In this document: one piece after another, positions 1 to 10,653 of the stretch | How positions within the stretch are numbered: the first letter of the stretch is position 1 | Layout of the letters: each line of letters starts with the position of its first letter | Assembly: GCA_016098155.1 (NCBI GenBank) | Contig: JAAAJB010000001.1 | Span: forward strand, 168,287 to 232,286 | Source: Actinomortierella ambigua | Taxonomy: Eukaryota > Mortierellomycota > Mortierellomycetes > Mortierellales > Mortierellaceae | DNA: 64,000 nucleotides | Reading direction: 5' to 3' | The notes under the pieces: model-generated | Databases searched by the model: none | The model's input: the letters and a program-made list of their open reading frames with translations, nothing else | What the model was told of the DNA's origin: nothing | Translations under genes and position numbers: made by a program

Positions 1-344
1 GATGAGGGTTCGATTCGGACGAGAAGGATCATGATGAGGACCACCAAGGACTTAGATAGTGTTGGAGGACAAGGGGGTGAGGCGAACGGAATGGGAGGAG
101 AGAAACGATACCTTCTTTTCTGTTCTCTCCCTCCCTTTCTCTTTTTTTTAGGGTCATAGCAATGCGTTCTGTTGCACAAAAAAACAAACAAGGCCATTTT
201 TCGTATACGTGTGAGGTATAGGGATGTAGGAATTTTTTAATTCTATTAGGAGTTTCGTTTTTTCATTTGTGTATTTTTTTTTTAAGAAAAAGCATGTGTT
301 GCGTGTAAAGGGAGGAGGAGGGGGGGGGGAGAGCGCAAAGCTTT
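1..344. other. 3' flank, no gene seen
   Basis: The stretch downstream of the first gene holds only T-rich and G-rich low-complexity sequence, including G runs near 319-329. No open frame here has protein-like composition. It is probably the 3' untranslated and intergenic region of the minus-strand transcription factor gene. Confidence 0.5.
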
Positions 345-3189
345 TCAATCGCGATCCATGGGCATATCGGGCTCGGAAGGATGGGGTCTAGACGAGGAGA
401 AGGCCAAAGACGGGTCATGTGGATCGACCACCATAGCATCATCATCACCTGCATCACTGCTCAAAAGCGGACGACGACTTGTAGGTGGGAGTGGTTCAGG
501 AGGATTCAACAAGTGCGACATTTTGCTGCTGCTGCTGCTGCTGCCGCTTCCATAGCTGCTGCCACCGGTTACGTTACTGCTGTTCTTCCTCTCGTGTAGC
601 GGCGACGATGGAGCTGTAGAGCCCGCCGAATATGGTGTTGGTCGACGAGGCGATCCTCCAGCCGTGGTGCTTCCATCGCCTTCGTCATCGCCATCTGCCT
701 GGCCCTGGTCGTCGTCGTCTCCCACCATCGCCTCTTCTTCAAACTCCTCCTCATCGTCTTCATCGTCTTCGTCGTCGTCGTCTTCGTCATCCTCCTCATC
801 GTCTCCATCTTCGTCGTCGTCGTCATCGTCGTCGTCGTCGTCCTCATCGTCTTCATCATCATGGATCGCCGCCGACGAATCACACCCGCCGTCATCTGTG
901 GTGGTGCCGGTGGCAGAGTGGTGTCCTCGCTTTCGAAGGACTGCCGATGCCGTAAAGGGAATGGCCCCCTCACGCGCCCGGACAATTGGTGGCTGTCGTC
1001 GCTTGTGGACCATAGACTGATGCCGGCGCATCGTGCTGATAGAGCTGTACATCTTCATGCATCCATCAATGCCACACTCAAAGTCATCCGTGCCGTGCCG
1101 GCGTTCGTGCCGGTCTAATTGCACTTGATCCATGAAAGATTTTGGACAATCTGGATAGGAGCACTTGAACGTGCGCGGTCGTGGTGATGGGCCTTGCTGT
1201 GACGTCCGTGGGGCTTTGGAGCCTTTTTCTTTGGTGGATCCTGCTCCAGACCCTCGAACTCCTCCTGGTGTTCCAGTCCCATCGCCTTCTTCCAGTATTC
1301 TTCTCTTTTTAGGCCGGCGACGGCGATGGTGATGATGACGATGTTGGTGGAGGTGGAGGTGGAGGTGGAGGTTATTGTTGTGGTGAATGGGCGTGTTCGA
1401 GACCTCGTCGCCTGTCCCTTCAGCCTCGTCTCCACCATCCCCTCCAAGCATCTCAATGTCGCTCTCCACCAATGATCGGACGCTGCTGTCGATTGAGGTG
1501 TGGTGCTGCTTCCGTCCCCGCCGCCTTTTAGGCGCTGGTGTTGATGCCGGTGTGCTCTCATTGCTTTCGGGGGTATTACCACGATCGGGGGTTGCTGTGC
1601 GATGACGATGATGATGGTGTGGATGATGGTGGTCAAGGTGCTTCAACGCTGCCAGCCGTGATCCAGAGGCTCCTCCTCTACCGCCAGCACCACTGCCAGC
1701 ACCGTTACCACCTCCGGCGGACGTGGAGGAGTTCAACGAGCGCTCTTTCTGATGTTGCTGTATTAATTGTTCATGGTCAACGTAGATCGTCTGCTTGGGA
1801 TCGTTCAGCAACATATCCTGGTCAGATATCCAGAGAGGCAGATCGACCTCGCCCCCCAGTGTCCGGAACATGACACGTGGTCGGCCCCACTTGCGTGCAC
1901 GCTGGCTCGCATCGATGGTCAAAGGTGGTGGTAGTGGCGGTGCGCGCGCAGCGGCGGCAGCAAGGTCTGCCACGATCTTGGAACCACCACTGGTACTGCT
2001 ACTGTTATTGTTTCCACCGCCCGCCGCCCTGGCATGATGGCCACTGCCATTGATCGATCCAGATGCCGAAGCCGACGTGCGTGACTTGGAGGGTATCGAC
2101 AGTGTCGTTGGTGCAGGTGTAGCCGTATCGCTTACTGCGTCGTCGTCCTTTCTTGGTCCGACATCGTCGGTCTCCTGCTCCTTGATCGACAGACCTGACA
2201 CTACCTCTATGGTTGTAAGTGGGGTGGTAAGAAGGAATGAAGGTTTAGAGAGAAACAAAAGAGGGGGTGAGTCTTATCAGTATTTAAGGTCTTAATTGCA
2301 TTATCGTGTCAAGTGTGCACGTCTCCATCGGGCTCTTACCCTCAGGGGCTTTCTTTGATGATCTCTTGGAAGGTTTCTGTGCCACATGCTGGGGCTCTGT
2401 AGGTGGGGCTCTGTTTTGTTGCTTTTCGCTCAGTGTGTTTGTGTCCACAGGGGAGGTTGGCGAGGGTGAGTGTGCTGTATCGGTAGCCAAGGACGATGTG
2501 CGTAGTGGACTGGGTTTGATTGCGGCAGATGTAGCCCCAGTTGCCTTTCCACGTCGGACGCGACCACCAGGTGGTGTTGTCCCTGTTGCTACAGGTGGCT
2601 GCTGCTCTGATGAGCTCTTCTCTGCATCAGAGCCGGAGGGTATCCGTAGAGCGTCTGTTTCTGCTGACGCCAACGCTCCCGTTGTTGGTGCCGGGGGTGT
2701 GATGGGAGTTGGAGGTGGGGTAGAGGGTGACCGTGAAGACGGCGTTGATAATGAGCTAGCAGCCACCGGACGTCGGGATCCCTTTGGTATAGAGGCTGTT
2801 GGGGGTAAGGTCGATGCTCCGAGGGGCTCAGTCTGCGCATAGTCGGGCGGGAGGCTTGTGAGGACGCCGTCGGTCGGTTCGTCATTGTCGTAGACACAAA
2901 GGATATCGGCTCCACCCTTTTTGCAGTTGGAACATGTGGGCTTGATGCGATCGCACTTTGTCTTCTTTTGACGGCACCGAGCACATGGACGGAAGACACC
3001 TGGCTTGGGGCCAATGGGTCCCCGGGATCCTGATCGCACGACAGAAGAAGCGGCAGCACTCCCTGATGTCGAAGAGGCGTGTGGTGGCTGTGGTGTTGGT
3101 GAGGGGGACAAGGAGCCTGGTCTTGTGTTGAGATCCAGTGACAGCGACTCTATGTCGTCTCCTGTACTGGCCATGCTGCCTTCCATCAT
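345..3189 (-). CDS. Zn2Cys6 plus C2H2 dual zinc-finger transcription factor
   Basis: A predicted nuclear DNA-binding regulator of about 903 aa, built from two exons: 3189-2340 and 2206-345. The intron (2339-2207) has a GTAAGAG donor and an ATAG acceptor, and both sides are in phase 1, so the two long frames join without a stop. Exon 1 carries a fungal Zn2Cys6 binuclear cluster at about residues 69-98 (CARC, KTKCDR, CSNCKK, then a final Cys). Exon 2 carries a conserved-looking block around WGRPRVMFRTLGGEVDLPLW (about residue 389). It also has two C2H2 fingers at about residues 630-690 (CSYPDC...HERRH and CGIDGC...HQSMVH) and a long Asp/Glu tract at about 730-770. The start is the ATG pair at 3189/3186; the open frame reaches further upstream but looks like 5' UTR. 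Having both finger classes in one chain is unusual. The alternative is two separate genes, but exon 2 has no good start of its own and the splice phase fits. The target genes are unknown. Confidence 0.8.
744..862. repeat. Asp/Glu-coding trinucleotide tract
   Basis: An imperfect run of TCG/TCC/TCA/TCT triplets on the plus strand encodes the acidic tract of the zinc-finger protein on the minus strand. It is a low-complexity coding repeat likely to vary in length between strains. Confidence 0.8.
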
Positions 3190-4540
3190 CAATTGATTGG
3201 TCCTCTTTCTTTCTTTTTGTGGACGTATGCAGCTTGCAGCTTGCGAGCGAGATCTAGTAGGTTTGATTTTTTTTTGTTGGATAGAGTACATCGGGGGAAT
3301 GGGGATAAACGATGGATATTGTGAGACGAGAAGGAGCTACATTCATGGCACTCTTTAGGTCAAGGGGGAGGACGTGACAGACGAAGGCGTACTTTTTTTT
3401 TTTTTGTCACAGTGGCACCAGTCCCTTACAGAGAATACGGAACAAAAGAATAAAAAAAAGCCTTAAGGCAAACTTGTCTGTTGGTGGTGCTTCCTTTTTT
3501 TCACTCAGGCACTCTTTTCCCTCTGTCCGTCAGCCTCCACTGTCTCTCTCTCGTGACGGTAGTGAATCTAAGAGGCGAAAGTGGGATGAAGAGACAGGTT
3601 CGACCCGTTGGAATGAGAGGTCGCGTCCACAAGTCGGAGACACGAGAAAAGGGGAGGCCGTGACAAGCACGCGTCTTTTTGGCGAGAGCAACAAGTGCAA
3701 GCGTCGAATGCAAAGAAGAGAGAAGGGCGGTTGTGAAGATGGATGGAAGGCAAGCCGAGCACGCAGTATGCAAGTGCGAGTGTGCTGATCAGATCGCTCT
3801 GTCTCCGACGACGATGGGGAGGGGGGGCTGTACAGCGGATGGGAGAGCTTGCTGTTTAGAGTCAGGTACACGGAATGGGAGGGAGGAGAGGGGGAAGAGA
3901 AGGGACAAGGGCGAGCGAGGAATAGAAGAAGAGTTGCGAATGGTGTTTGTTTGGATGAAGGAAGCAAAGAGAGAGAGAAGAGAATGGCTAGTCGACCCCA
4001 GAGCGGTTTCCCAAAGCTCATTGCCCCCCCTCTTCCCCCCCCGCGTCTCTCCCTTTTCTTCCCCCTCTTCCATGCAGGAGGTGGGGGGGGCAGGGGAATT
4101 GCATGCAACCAACCAACCAACCAACCACTCCAAGAGAGACCAGAGAATGGGGAGAGGGAGAGAGAAAAAGGGCAGGCAGACAAAGACGCAGAGACAAACA
4201 CACACACGACACACACTCCTCGGACACACTGCTGCTGACAGACAGACACACAGACAGCAGACAGACAGGACAGACAGACACACACGGGTGAGCAAAAAAG
4301 TCTCCATCTCTCCAGCATCACCATGCTGTCACCAAAGAGTGACTTGCCTCTTTTTCTTTTTCTTTTTTTTTTTAGGCGAAAGACATGCCCCCCAGTGGGT
4401 GGCTTGGGTTCAGGCATCCTCTCAAACGGGCCTTTTGCAGCTTCTCCCTTCCTTTCTTCTTCACTCTTTCTCTCTCTTACACTTCCTCACTCCTTCACTC
4501 CTTCACTCCTTTCCCCTCCTCCTCTCCTCCCTGTCGGCAC
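3190..4540. other. Divergent intergenic region, low complexity
   Basis: This separates the minus-strand zinc-finger gene from the plus-strand RRM gene and must hold both promoters. It contains short CCAA repeats near 4107-4126, a CAGA/CACA-rich tract at about 4165-4290, and CACTCCTT repeats just before the RRM start. Long open frames in it have repetitive, non-protein-like composition. No gene is supported. Confidence 0.6.
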
Positions 4541-6025
4541 ATGGAGAGCAACCCACTGTTCTATCCAAAGAAGCCGACCGAGGCTCTCCACCAGGGCTCT
4601 CAGTCGGCCACCTCAGCTTCACGCAAGGACGACAAGCGGATATACATCGGCAACCTCGATCCCGCCATCGACGAGTACGAACTACTGCATTCCAGTCAGC
4701 AACTATCACTATGTACTTTTATTTATCGCCGCTGTATCTTCTCGCTCACCGAAACCTCGATCGATCTTGTTATTTTGGGGTGGTGCGCTGATTTTATGTC
4801 ATAGGTACACAGTGGTCAAACTCTTCACGCCATATGGCAGGATTGCCAACCTGGATTTCATGTTTCATTGGCATGGGCCAAAGAAGGGCACACCGCGAGG
4901 CTACTGCTTTCTCGAGTACGAGACTACCGAGCAGGCTGGAGCTGCTGTCAAGGCTATGAACAAAAAGACTGTCAAGCAAAAAAGTCTTCATGTCTCGTTC
5001 GCCAATGCAGTGCGTATAAACATGTGTTTTTTTTTTGCCTCGCTTTGTTGATCTGTTTGTATCTTGTTCATAGACAGGCCTATGTGAAGGAAACAAAGCC
5101 AACCCAGTCTAATCTTTTGTTACTCTACTTTTGATCCCAGGCTCCAGTGAAGGCCGAAAGCGACGCTGCCAACAAGAAACGTCCTGTCGACAGCAGCCGG
5201 CCAACAAACTTTTCACTCCTCAAGACTGGATCACTCAAGAATGCCAGGTAATTTTTTTGTAGTGACAACAGAGGGGTGTGGTCATCATTCATACATGCTT
5301 TTATTATCCATTAGTTTTGAGCAGAAAAATCAGACGACTTTGGCTCAGGTACTTGGACAATCTATTACTGGAAATCCCACGCAGCATCGCTCGACACCAG
5401 TCAACAGAGTATGAGATCAACTCAACACTTGGCTATTCAGACCAGTACGGTCCCTCGTGGCAACCCTCTATCGCGGATAAGCTTGGGAGAGAGATACCAA
5501 CGAAGCTGGACACTACAGAGGGCGGGTGGACAAAGGCACCAACATCAAAGGCGAGCTGCGATAGCAGGGCGAACTGGTGACTGCGAGAGGGATGGAAGTG
5601 TAGGGGGTTAGCACATACTCTCAAACTCGATAAGATTGCTTGGGGCTCAGCTAACGGTCTGTCTATTAATGCATGACTGATCGCTAACGGCAATCGATCA
5701 CTTTCGCGTTGCACATAACGATAGAATAGTGGTTGCCACCAAAGGAAAAAAATGCAAAAGCTTATGGGCGGCTGACTGGTAACACTGTCACTAACAACAT
5801 ATTGCACACTATCAATTCAATAGCATGGACGAAAAGATCAAGGCCATGGAAAAGAAGCTGGCCCAGATGGCCGCCCCCCCTGCAAGACCGACCCCTCCAG
5901 TTCACCCTTCGCTGCCACCAAAGCCGCGGATACCAGAGTCGCCAGCATCATCAGCCTCTGGATCGGCATCGAGCCAACCACATCGTCGTACCAAAGATGT
6001 CTCCAACAGAGCAAAGCCATACTAA
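4541..6025 (+). CDS. RBM18-like RNA-recognition-motif protein
   Basis: Predicted 215-aa RNA-binding protein, likely nuclear, resembling human RBM18. Exons: 4541-4674, 4805-5009, 5141-5247 and 5824-6025. One RRM spans roughly residues 32-115. RNP2 is IYIGNL and RNP1 is RGYCFLEY, with the DPAIDEY...LFTPYGRI linker between them. After the RRM, LLKTGSLKNA leads directly into the C-terminal helix MDEKIKAMEKKLAQM and a Pro/Ser-rich tail, the same order as in RBM18. The first intron is flanked by GAGTAC on both sides, and the phase-2 join restores Glu. The last intron (5248-5823, 576 nt) is long for this locus. It has a good branch site (CACTAAC) shortly before its acceptor and contains a candidate cassette exon discussed in the findings. 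The start is the first ATG before the RRM. Cellular role in fungi is not established. Confidence 0.82.
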
Positions 6026-6123
6026 AATGTAATTGAAGTCAGTGTATTGTACAATAGTCTAAGAGCGCCTTCTGCGGAGCAAATGAATAGAGCTGCTTCT
6101 CCTCCATCAAAATTCCAAGCGTT

Positions 6124-7431
6124 TTATATGTTTGTTCCATTGGGCTGGGGAGCAAAGCTTTGCATTTCAAGACCCATCTCTGGCGAGTGATTCTGAAGCC
6201 GTTCTGCACGACCGTCAAGCTTCATCCCTGGTGGTGCATGTTGACGCAAGATCACGCCAGCCTTACGGAACACTTCTGCCGTCAACTCATCCATCCCGTA
6301 CGACTCGGAGAAGACTACCTGACTCACGCCGACTTGAGCAATCTTGATCGCGCAGCCTGGACGAACACAGTTATAACACAGAAAGGTTTGAGTCATTTAT
6401 ATATAATTTTTTTTTTTTTTTTTTTTTTTTGCAAAAGGAAAGAGCACTTTCAACATAGAACAGGTAATCAAAAGGCGTGGCTGAAAAAAAGACTCACCTA
6501 AGCATGGGCAGGTGTTGCAGTATATGATACTTCCTGACCCAATCCGCTCTCGCCCGGCTTCCAGGAGGGCATTCTCCTCGGCATGCATGCACAGACAGCG
6601 ATCCAGGCCCTTGCCACAAGGGGTAGCAGAGTTGCAGCGCCCACATCCACCTTCGTTGCAATTCTTCAGGTTCTTGGGTGTGCCATTGTATCCCGTAGCA
6701 ATGACTCGCTTGTCACGGACAAGGACACATCCGACCCGTCTCTTCATACAGTTGGATCGGCGGGCTGCCAGATCGGCGAGGTGCATAAAATATGAATCCC
6801 AGCTGGGACGCAACAGATCCGGATTGATGATGTCCAGGGCGGCGAGTGTCTGGCGCAGTGGGTCGACGTGATCGAACGAGTTGAGGATCGACAGGTCACA
6901 CATCGACAACAGCTTGTACGGGGGCGAGAAGAGCTGCATTGATGGCTGTGTCGTCTGCTGATGTTGAGGGCTCGCCTGTACTGGCGACGATGCCGGGGTC
7001 ATGGCTGTGTTGTAAAGGGCCTGATCAGTCTTCTCTACAAACTGTTGTAACGTGGGCTCCTCCAATCCAAGACGCCTGCATTTGGCCACGCAGCGATTAA
7101 AGCGGGTCATCATGGGTGCCTCGACGGATAACAGCAGAAAGAATGGACGCTTCCGGAGAACCGCAACCATTTCCACCGTGCTGGCATCACAGGTGACAAA
7201 GTGGTTCATCCAGTTTAGCGTAACGTGCTCCAGCATGGCATCCAGGTTGTCAAAGTACAGAGGTGTAGGGCAAGGGCCGACAGCCGAGGCGACCTCCTGA
7301 GGAATGGGATGCAGTGGAATGGGCTCCGGGGTCTTTGTCAGGTACAGTCGCTGGAATCCATGCATCTCTGTCAGCAACGAGGCCAACTCGTGCTTACCAC
7401 TGCATGTCGGACCCACTATGCCAATGAACAT
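6124..7431 (-). CDS. DCD1: Deoxycytidylate (dCMP) deaminase
   Basis: Converts dCMP to dUMP, feeding thymidylate synthase in dTTP synthesis. Two exons, 7431-6498 and 6356-6124, join in phase 1 to give 388 aa. The N-terminal part starts with a P-loop-like GPTCSGKHE, as in fungal dCMP deaminases that carry a nucleotide-kinase-like extension. The C-terminal deaminase domain (about residues 215-365) has the zinc and catalytic signatures MHAEENA and CNTCPCLGC. The PCxxC cysteines lie across the splice junction, which independently confirms it. The region near RRSNCMKRRVG and GYNGTPKNLKNCNEGGCGRC matches the family's substrate and second-zinc region. The intron (6497-6357) contains a long homopolymer tract. 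The gene is divergent from the small zinc-finger gene, with only 218 bp between start codons. Confidence 0.93.
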
Positions 7432-7649
7432 TTAGAAAGGTTTGATGTAAAAAGTCAGAAAGCGAACAGGGGTAAAGCGAAAATAGAACAGAGGGGGGGT
7501 TTGGTATTCATGCGTTGCTGGTATGTGGTAGTAGTGGTGGAGAACCTTGATCCGCGCAAGCCACAGCAATCAATTGCATGGTTCCTTTTATCAGCAAAGG
7601 GTTTGTTGCACAAGTCTCACTCCTACCCCTTCCCTACACCACATTCGCC

Positions 7650-8250
7650 ATGACCCGCGGTCTGCAAAAGGTAAGTCTCCCCCCCCATTCACCCGTGACA
7701 CTCTTCGTGGCGATGCATTCTGTAAGAATAATGCAAGTAACCTGTTTTCTATGTCTCAGATGCAAGCTAGGTAAGCACCCACAATCTTGCAGTAACTCAT
7801 CTTTCCAAAGACGTTTTGCCCTGGGCGACAACTTCGACAGGCGGCAGCAGGGCGATTAAGGACCGTTGAAAACAAAAAGAAGAATTAAGAGTGGCTGATA
7901 TCCAGCATACGTATTCCTCCGTGTTCATTCCCGCTGTCGCTTGCTTCCCAGAGCCAACGCCGAGAAGCGTGCGGCTGCCAATGCTCCTCCCAAGAGTCAG
8001 CTGAAGGCCATGGCTGAGGGCAACAAGTTCAAATGCCCCGTTTGCATGGTATGATCGTTTCCACTTGCGGACAAGATGGTGTACGCCTCAGTTCAACGAT
8101 CCGATTATTCGTTACTCATCATTGCACCAAAAATCTTTGCTGTCTACTTAGCTAATGATTGCCAATTACAAGTTGGTCGTTCAACACATGGAGTCGAAGC
8201 ATCCTAAAGCCGCTATCCCACCGGAATCCTCGTTTGGGGCTCAAAAGTAA
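7650..8250 (+). CDS. Small ZNF706/At2g23090-like C2H2 zinc-finger protein
   Basis: A 75-aa protein assembled from four exons: 7650-7670, 7760-7770, 7952-8048 and 8152-8250. The N-terminus MTRGLQKMQARANAEKR is a basic, 4F5-like segment. It is followed by one C2H2 finger, FKCPVCMLMIANYKLVVQHM then ESKHPK. The same architecture is seen in ZNF706 and plant At2g23090. Exon 2 is only 11 nt; all three introns have GT-AG ends and every phase is consistent. Without the 11-nt exon the frame breaks. The ATG is the first one in a good context and begins the conserved MTRG. A protein this small and split this finely is easily missed by automated annotation. Molecular function of the family is poorly known. 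Confidence 0.85.
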
Positions 8251-8718
8251 TAGACCGCGGCGACTGACATTGGAGATTCAACCACTGATGGCAATGCATT
8301 GGCGTTAGGGTACCGCCCCCAGAGGTCCAATGTATTGTCTTTGTCCATACAAGCTCACGGAAGAAAGTTTGCGAGTGCTGCTCTAGAAGGAATAATAAAG
8401 GCATTCGTTTAATGTATTGACTGGTTTTGGCGTTTCACTCCGAGCACCGTTGTTCTTCGAGAAGGGGGTAGTTTACAGTCCGCTTGGATCCCTGTGGTGA
8501 TCGTTCGTACATATGCTAGTCTGTTAACGTTATAGTCTCCTCAAGGCGCGCAATAACCCTTCCCAAACAATAATAATGGTCTCTGCATCCGTGCGGAGAG
8601 TGATAAGACAAGGGAACTCATAGTCGTGGAGTGATGTGAAGATAGTGAAAAGCCGCTCTTCACCTGCGTGTTAGTACATCACCAGCTGCCCGGGAAAGAT
8701 GATGCTGTCCAGACTCAA

Positions 8719-8774
<56 letters not shown>

Positions 8775-8954
8775 ATGGTAGTGGCGATGGTAGTGTGCGC
8801 CCGCGCGCTCGCTGACGTCAACTTTGAAAATTTTCAAACTCACCCTTTCCCTCCATCAAAACACCACTCTTTTCATCTCAACCTTGCATTCTTGCAACTT
8901 CCATTGTCTCTTTTACCTGTGCAAACTCACATTCAAGTTTCTCCCATACCCATC
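8251..8954. other. Intergenic region with TAG microsatellite
   Basis: Contains the 3' flank of the small zinc-finger gene, including an AATAATAAA-like signal near 8391, and the 5' flank of the transposase-derived gene. The (TAG)n microsatellite is listed separately. No gene is seen. Confidence 0.5.
8719..8772. repeat. (TAG)18 trinucleotide microsatellite
   Basis: Eighteen perfect TAG units directly upstream of the transposase-derived gene, ending about 180 bp before its ATG. The tract is likely polymorphic and could affect promoter spacing. Confidence 0.95.
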
Positions 8955-9619
8955 ATGCCGCGCCAGCCACGACAACCACGCGAACCACGCGACCCGCCTC
9001 CGGCGCGGCAGCCGCGCACAACGCCAACGCGCAAGCACAACCGCATCGAAGACTCGATGCGCGAGCGGCTCATCAACGCCGTCTTCATGGAGGGCTTGAC
9101 CGTGAATGAGGTGGCGAAGCGCTACCAGTTCCCCGTTTCGTCCGTCCGGACCATCGTCACCAACTTTGAACAGACGGGCCGTATCGCACAGTTACCTCGC
9201 GGCGGTAACCGACACCGCGCGCCCGAGCCCGTCCATATCCAATGGATGACCGACCAACTGGAGCTGGACCCGGAGCTATCGATGGAGGAACTCCATCAAC
9301 GCCTCACGGATCACTTTAAGCTATCACCTCCCATCACAAAGTCGGCCATCCAAAAGGTCATGGCCCCGCTCATGGCACCCGGGTTCCGCTTCGTGCCCGT
9401 TCCTTCGGGTGACGACGTCGAGGATTACAACACCCCGGCCTTGATCGCTGTACGACAGGCCGTCGCCAAGGAGTTTGTGGAGCAACACGAGCAGCTGACC
9501 GACTGTATCTTTGTCGCCGAGGCTGGATACAACCTGCGCATGTGGCGCCGCCGCAAGATACGGTCAAAGGGAGGGAATAGTGCCTCGACATCTACAGCCG
9601 CTGCCTCGGATGCCGATGC

Positions 9620-9652
<33 letters not shown>

Positions 9653-10367
9653 AGATGACGCGGGAGAGGGCTCAAGCAATCAACGAGGTGGTTCAGCCGG
9701 CGATGGTGAGGAGGTAGGTCGCGAAAATGAGGACAACGATGACGACGACGGCGATGAGGCAGAAGGTTCAGGAAGCAACAGGAGCACTCTACCGACGGCG
9801 AAGAACACGTCGTTGGTGGTGGCGATGGACAAGACGGGTGTGATCGCGTCCGACCTTCGTCTGGGCGCCACCTCCAAGGACGAGGTGCTGGAGCAGTTCC
9901 TGTTGCAAAAGCTTTTACCAAAGCTCCGTCGACCGCGCGTGATTGTGATGGAGAAGGCTCGTTTCCTCACGCGAGGCGGTGCGGCTGTGACGGATGCCTG
10001 TCGTCGCAATGGCGGACAAAAGATTGCATTCTTGCCCTCGGACTGCAACCCCTTCTTGAACGCGGCTGCGTTTTGCTTTGCATCTATCCAGTCACATCTC
10101 CGCAAGAGCGATGTCCGGCGCGACACATTGAACGGGCATATGCACGCGAGCTTCAATGCAATCACACGCGAGATGGCACAGGACTGGGTCACCATTGTAG
10201 AAAACAACCTGATTTTGGCACTCGATGGTGAGAAGTTGACTGTCAGTAGTCATTCGCAAGGCAGCGACAGGTCTGGTGGTGAGAGCGATGACGGTGAAGA
10301 ACGGAATCAGCAAAAAACAGAAGCAGAATCTCACTTGGGTGTCATGGATATTGATACCGACTACTAG
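8955..10367 (+). CDS. Transposase-derived protein (Tc1/IS630-like, catalytic triad lost)
   Basis: A single intact 470-aa frame without introns. The basic, Pro/Arg-rich N-terminus precedes a helix-turn-helix at about residues 36-74 (MRERLINAVFMEGLTVNEVA... SSVRTIV), then a second helical DNA-binding-like part. The C-terminal half has the layout of a Tc1/mariner/IS630 DDE domain. The three catalytic positions appear replaced: FVAEAGYN (about 186-193) where active enzymes have Asp before Glu, VIVMEKARF (about 329-337) where Asp is expected, and NPFLNAAAF (about 365-373) where NPIE is usual. An acidic Asp/Glu/Ala/Ser-rich insert (about 207-280) splits the RNase-H-like fold. No terminal inverted repeats were found by eye. 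An uninterrupted frame with a dead triad suggests a domesticated DNA-binding protein. A recently inactivated element is the alternative. The start is the ATG before MPRQPRQ; the frame extends upstream through the microsatellite but without plausible sequence. Confidence 0.75.
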
Positions 10368-10653
10368 CAGACTTTTTTTTTGCAGTAAACTGGCAAAAAA
10401 AAAGAAAAAAAATCGATTTTCTGTGAACTGTAATGGTGTGGGGTAACATGTCGTCTATCCCTAAACCACATTCGCAGGGTGGATGGGTTGCACTTTGGCT
10501 GTACAAAATATGCATGGGCCACTTTTTTTTTTTTTTTTTTTTCGTCCATGCCGTTGGACGCAATTATAACGCCTTCTTTATTTTTGAAAAGTAGTGTGGC
10601 CATGCCATTTATGCTCCCATGAATTATAAATATTCTTCGCCTTCTTCTCTCCT

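Noticed and set aside
664..1020. Poly-Ser frame on the plus strand
   Set aside because: It is the opposite strand of the acidic tract of the zinc-finger protein.
3530..4417. 295-aa minus and 370-aa plus frames in the 3.5-4.8 kb region
   Set aside because: They are built from Ser/Leu/Cys/Val or Arg/Glu low-complexity repeats of the intergenic region; the plus frame only becomes real from the RRM exons on.
8719..10367. Intact mobile element around the transposase-derived gene
   Set aside because: No terminal inverted repeats or target duplication were found by eye, and the catalytic residues are missing.
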